Shown piece by piece: positions 27,541 through 31,339 of a stretch of 31,339 bases of DNA. Both the position numbers and the translations under genes were made by a program. Below the pieces are notes generated by a model. It worked only from the letters and a program-made list of their open reading frames with translations, was not told where the DNA came from and did no database searches. The DNA is taken from contig NW_007360634.1 in assembly GCF_000192795.1 (NCBI RefSeq), positions 1 to 31,339 on the forward strand, written 5' to 3'. Within the stretch, counting starts at the first letter, position 1. Every line of letters starts with the position of its first letter. This DNA comes from Vavraia culicis subsp. floridensis. Lineage: Eukaryota; Microsporidia; Pleistophoridae.

Positions 27541-29451
27541 ATGCATAATACAGGGGTAGGACATGGTACAGACAAGTGGGGTAAGAGAAGAAGAATGGAT
27601 GGGAATGAACATGGAGAGGAAAGGGACAGTAGCGATGTTGCGGACGAGGATAGAAATATTAGCAGTACCGCTGATACCCTGCTCAACACACAGTCTGATG
27701 TTCAACTTAGCGATAATATGCCTATAAATGTGTACCTGCGTATTAAGCCATCAGATACGGTGCACCATGTTGTATCAGGCAGTACGCTCCTGTACAACAA
27801 CGAAAAGTACACCTTCACAAGAATATTTGCAAAATCATCACAAAACGAAATATTTGAGCAGATAGGCAAACAAATGGTGATAAACACCATAAAAGGATAC
27901 AACTCAACAATATTTGCGTACGGACAGACGGGAAGCGGCAAAACATACACAATAAAGGGAGACAACCACCATCCAGGAATAGTGCCGCGCATCTTCAACT
28001 ACGTATTTGAATACGGAACGGCTGATGAGGTGGCGCTGAGCATGCTGGAGATTTACAACGAGCATGTACGTGATTTGCTGTGTGATAACGGTGCGTTGAG
28101 TATCAGGGAGGGTATTGATGGCACTTATGTTACCAACTTGGCGCGAGTGGTGGTAACGGACTATGAAATGGCGATGAGTGTGTACAGACAGGGAAGCGGG
28201 ATGAGGAGTGTTGGTGTTACAGGGATGAATAGGGAGAGTAGCCGATCGCACTGCGTGTTGGTGGTGTATTTTAGGGGTAGGGATGGGGTGGTGGTTAGGG
28301 AGAATAAGATTAATATTGTTGATTTGGCGGGATCTGAACGTATTAGGGGTGATGATGTGGGTGACGTAGGGCATAACAATGGCTCGTGCAACGTAGGAAA
28401 CGGTGTTGGCAACACGTATTATGGCACGTACAACGTTCAAAATACTAGTCATACAGCTCATAGCACATCCTGTATGGTAAACAAACATTCAACCGCAAAA
28501 AGCGCAAGCATCAAAGAAACAGGTAACATAAACAAATCGTTGCTGTCCTTAAGGGAGGTGATAAAAAAGCTGTGCAAAAAACAGAACGAGCACATAAACT
28601 ACAGAGACTCAAAACTAACATTCCTGCTGAAGGACAGTCTGGGCGGTAACAGCAACCTAACGGTTATAGGTAATGTAAATCTGAGGTACAAAACGGAGAG
28701 CATCCACACTTTACGCTTTTTACAACGTGCCAAGCACATAAAGAACACGCCTACGCTTACCGTAGACGTAAGAGGCGGTCTCAACGATATAAAGCGAGAG
28801 TTGGCGGTAGTGTACGGTAGGAACAGAGAATTGGAGATGAGATTGAAGGAGTATGAGATGGTGGGTAGAACAAGAAGGGTGGTTGGGAAGTATTGTGGTG
28901 ATATTGGATGGGTTAGAGGTGAGATTGAGAGGGTTAGAGGGATAGTGGCTGGGATGATTGGTGATGTGGATAGGATTGTTAATGGATGGTTTGATAAGAA
29001 TAGGTGTGTTATAGGTAGGATGGATGAGATGTTAAGGTGTAGAGGGATGGATGAGAATGTGGTAAATGAGAGTGTGGTGAATGAGAATGTGGTAAATGAG
29101 AGTGTGGTGAATGAGAATGTGGTAAATGAGAATGTGGTGAATGAGAATGTGGTGAATGAGAATGTGGTAAATGAGAATGTGGTAAATGAGAATGTGGTAA
29201 ATGAGAAAGGGCGTACGAATGGTGGAATAAGTCATGTATACGGGATTGATAGGTGCAAAGGTATAAAAACCAAGTATGAGAACGCTTGTTATAATAAAAT
29301 GGAGAATGAGCAGTGGAATGGAGAAGAAAACATGGTAAACAACGAATCACGTACGAAGGATAAAAATAATACGGATGGGGATAAAACAATGGGCGAGGGT
29401 GTGAGCGGCCGAGTTACACGCTTAGCGGATCAGGGAACAAAGAAAAGGTAA
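27541..29451 (+). CDS. kinesin motor protein, kinesin-12 (KIF15)-like by motifs
   Basis: A 636-residue kinesin with an N-terminal motor domain (about 60-405). The P-loop GQTGSGKT is at 128-135, switch I NRESSRSH at 230-237, switch II DLAGSE at 261-266, NINKSLLSL at about 329-337 and YRDSKLTFLLKDSLGGNS at 354-371. A short neck coil (LNDIKRELAVVYGRNRELEM) follows. The wording around TIFAYGQTGSGKT, TGMNRESSRSH, YRDSKLTFLL and LQRAKHIKN is nearest to kinesin-12; kinesin-7 is an alternative. Family members move toward microtubule plus ends and act in the spindle. Between DLAGSER and ETGNINKS there is an Asn/Gly/Ser/Thr-rich insertion of about 50 residues in loop 11. The stalk is short, and the tail carries ten VVNE(N/S) repeats (506-555) and a charged end. 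The first 59 residues are polar and basic. The start at 27541 has CCC upstream. Confidence 0.92.
   Translation: MHNTGVGHGTDKWGKRRRMDGNEHGEERDSSDVADEDRNISSTADTLLNTQSDVQLSDNMPINVYLRIKPSDTVHHVVSGSTLLYNNEKYTFTRIFAKSSQNEIFEQIGKQMVINTIKGYNSTIFAYGQTGSGKTYTIKGDNHHPGIVPRIFNYVFEYGTADEVALSMLEIYNEHVRDLLCDNGALSIREGIDGTYVTNLARVVVTDYEMAMSVYRQGSGMRSVGVTGMNRESSRSHCVLVVYFRGRDGVVVRENKINIVDLAGSERIRGDDVGDVGHNNGSCNVGNGVGNTYYGTYNVQNTSHTAHSTSCMVNKHSTAKSASIKETGNINKSLLSLREVIKKLCKKQNEHINYRDSKLTFLLKDSLGGNSNLTVIGNVNLRYKTESIHTLRFLQRAKHIKNTPTLTVDVRGGLNDIKRELAVVYGRNRELEMRLKEYEMVGRTRRVVGKYCGDIGWVRGEIERVRGIVAGMIGDVDRIVNGWFDKNRCVIGRMDEMLRCRGMDENVVNESVVNENVVNESVVNENVVNENVVNENVVNENVVNENVVNENVVNEKGRTNGGISHVYGIDRCKGIKTKYENACYNKMENEQWNGEENMVNNESRTKDKNNTDGDKTMGEGVSGRVTRLADQGTKKR
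29056..29205 (+). repeat. ten-copy 15-bp minisatellite in the kinesin tail
   Basis: Ten units of 15 bp (AATGTGGTAAATGAG and variants) code for NVVNE or SVVNE. The unit shares GTGGTAA and 15-bp periodicity with the array in the KNL1-like gene. Confidence 0.9.
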
Positions 29452-30720
29452 ATTAAGGAGAAAAGAGTTTACAAGTACTGTTGCAAAGCAGGATATTTCA
29501 TTTAATGTTGGCATGGAGAGGAAATGATGTATAAATTAATATGGAGCAAATATTTTTGAAGAGAATGTTTAAAAGTATTGTTTATAGGGGTGACTTTATT
29601 TAATGTTGGCATGAGGGGGTAATAAGCCTAGTATAACGAATTACATGCATTCAAACACTTTACACTTTTTTCTTGGTAATCTTTGGTTTTTGTGAGCAAC
29701 GAGTATTTGTTCGCTTGCAAGGTGAGAGAGAATAGAAATTTTAACAACGTTGTATCAAAACGATTACTGGCACGATGTAAAGATTTGCTCGCTTATGGAC
29801 GAACAGGTGGTATTGAGTAATTCACCCCTGCCGTTTTAGAAAATTGTTGTTGCTAAGGAACGGTTAATTTATTTGGAATGTTTTAATTTGGTAACTGGTC
29901 AGACAAGCATTGATCAACATTTGTGGCACAAATCGTGGCTTAGGGGTGTTCCGGGTTGCAAGGCAAAAAGTAAGTTCGGCCAAAAAGCGATAAAGGATCA
30001 AATATTTTACGAAATGGTATTTTTAAACATAAAAAAGTGATTTAGTTGTATAACAAATCCAATAGCACAGCAAGTGCATTTATACAATGGATACAGAAGA
30101 TAATTAGCATTTACTGTGCTGATAATATAGCAATAAGCATTGTTCGTATGCTTACAGCTTTTATACACAACAGCAATAAGGCATTGCTCTGTATTTTTTC
30201 AATAAAATGTTAACTTATCACGTCATATCTATCAACTAAAGACCGATTAGAAAGGAGTTGTAGCAGCACTCTAAATATGTGTGTAAAGAGAATGCTTGGT
30301 GGATGTAAGCCGTGTAGGTGAGCATTTCGTTTTTTTCTTTTTTAATATAATTTTACAATCTTTCAAACAATACCAACAATTTTTTTGAATTACAATTTAG
30401 TGAAGTATCGATGGTATAAATAAGTAAATTTGTTATGATTTTCAGTTCCGGTGTAAAATATGGAATGTAATTAAAATAGAAAATTTATTAATTAAAAAAG
30501 TTAAAAAAAAAATGATTGAATGACACTCTCATGACGGTATAATTGCTTGTGGTTTGCATCAGCTGATATAATCTACATTATTATATGGAAGTAGAATTGG
30601 TTGTTAAGCTTAGATGATTCGATACGAAGTTGGTTGTGCCATTAAACACGAACATACGAAAGAAATGAACATTTTAGCGCTATCACACGGATTTTTCTTT
30701 TTTTCTTATCATTTTAAAAA
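29452..30720. other. 1.3 kb spacer with a small direct duplication
   Basis: AT-rich, with no open frame of note. Two imperfect copies of a segment of about 46 bp (29471-29518 and 29570-29614) share AAGTA(C/T)TGTT and ATTTAATGTTGGCATG. No tRNA or other RNA gene is recognised. Confidence 0.45.
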
Positions 30721-30728
30721 TATATAAA
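30721..30728 (+). promoter_or_regulatory. TATA-like element
   Basis: TATATAAA ends 19 nt before the ATG at 30748, at a distance seen for core promoter elements of compact microsporidian genes. Confidence 0.4.
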
Positions 30729-30747
30729 GACGGGAAAAGCTGATTTT

Positions 30748-31339
30748 ATGTCACTTATACAAGGCTATTTGCCAACTAAGTCACAGTTTCTTGTAATTGG
30801 TATGGTATGCATACTCATGGCCATAGCTGTAACGATATCTATAGGGATATACACGGCGGAGGGAACATCGCACTTGCTCTCTTCGGGTGAGTCATTGGCT
30901 GAAAAAGTTAATTCTCGGCACGATGAGGAAATTGAAGCGAGGACCGTACAAGGTGATGGTAGCGAAAAGGGCACTACGGTCGCCAATGCGGACGATTACA
31001 ACGGTGAGCATGATGACGTTCACGTGAAAGTAAAGAAGGTGATTAAAGAAGATGATGGTAGCGAAGCACGTTTAATCGTATCTGAGAAATGCGGAAGCGC
31101 ATCAGATTCCGGATCTGAGTCTGTGGTGGTTGAAGCAGTTTATAATTATTTGAAAGATGCAAGGAATGACAGAGAATTGAAAGATTATGGAGGTGAAATC
31201 GGAAATAGCGAGCAGAGGGATATGACGAGAGCAAGAGTAGGCGAAATTAGCGTACCTACGGCATATAATGAGGAAAATGCGCTACCTATTTACGGATCTC
31301 AAAGTTTAAGTAGGCAGGAAGATGAAATGACTGCCATCC
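30748..31339 (+). CDS. N-terminal part of a single-pass membrane protein, runs off the right edge
   Basis: ATG at 30748 opens a frame still open at the window end (197 codons). The first residues (MSLIQGYLPTKSQ) are followed by a strong hydrophobic segment at about 14-36 (FLVIGMVCILMAIAVTISIG), a signal anchor or uncleaved signal. The rest is acidic and Ser/Asp/Glu-rich with mixed charged stretches (HVKVKKVIKEDDGSEAR) and little predicted structure. This suits a type II membrane or secreted protein whose functional domain lies beyond the window. Codon use is regular, so a real gene is likely. No family is recognised. Confidence 0.7.
   Translation, partial: MSLIQGYLPTKSQFLVIGMVCILMAIAVTISIGIYTAEGTSHLLSSGESLAEKVNSRHDEEIEARTVQGDGSEKGTTVANADDYNGEHDDVHVKVKKVIKEDDGSEARLIVSEKCGSASDSGSESVVVEAVYNYLKDARNDRELKDYGGEIGNSEQRDMTRARVGEISVPTAYNEENALPIYGSQSLSRQEDEMTAI

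Overview
The window looks like nuclear DNA of a microsporidian (fungal intracellular parasite). Coding genes are intron-less and short for their families. Proteins such as PP4R3, Rpn10 and MLH3 are strongly trimmed. Many start codons have a CCC trinucleotide within about 15 nt upstream, a known microsporidian start-site signal, and AATAAA overlaps or follows several stop codons. No bacterial signals, tRNA, rRNA, CRISPR array or intact transposon was seen. Intergenic spacers are long (up to about 2.2 kb) compared with the most compact microsporidia, which would fit a Trachipleistophora/Vavraia-like genome; that placement is inference only.

Left part (1-9700): a possible gene running off the left edge; ribosomal protein uS15 (RPS13); an arrestin-fold protein; a badly broken CDK/MAPK-like kinase pseudogene; proteasome ubiquitin receptor Rpn10; an unrecognised helical protein of about 444 residues; a 2.2 kb gene-free stretch; and a basic nuclear-type protein with a GLTSCR1-like motif (SWI/SNF accessory subunit family).

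Middle (9700-21100): a decayed-looking coding fragment; a MutL-family protein that keeps the MLH3 endonuclease motifs but has lost the ATPase module and most of the regulatory subdomain; a small coiled-coil protein; ribosomal protein eS25; and a divergent pair made of a short PP4 regulatory subunit 3 (Psy2/SMEK) and a calcineurin A catalytic subunit with an unusual tail.

Right part (21100-31339): a putative secreted protein with three 37-residue repeats, then a mitosis-like cluster, all on the + strand. This cluster holds a KNL1/Spc105-like kinetochore scaffold (RVSF phosphatase-docking motif, Spc7-like region, coiled coil, probable RWD end), a low-complexity block, an 87-residue protein with a KEN box, a D-box and CDK-type sites, and a kinesin nearest to kinesin-12 by motifs. 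The scaffold and the kinesin both carry 15-bp minisatellites coding VV(R/N)(D/E)x pentapeptides. A membrane-anchored protein runs off the right edge.

The strongest candidates for something undescribed are the small KEN/D-box protein between kinetochore and kinesin genes, the divergent scaffold itself, the reduced MLH3, and the secreted repeat protein.
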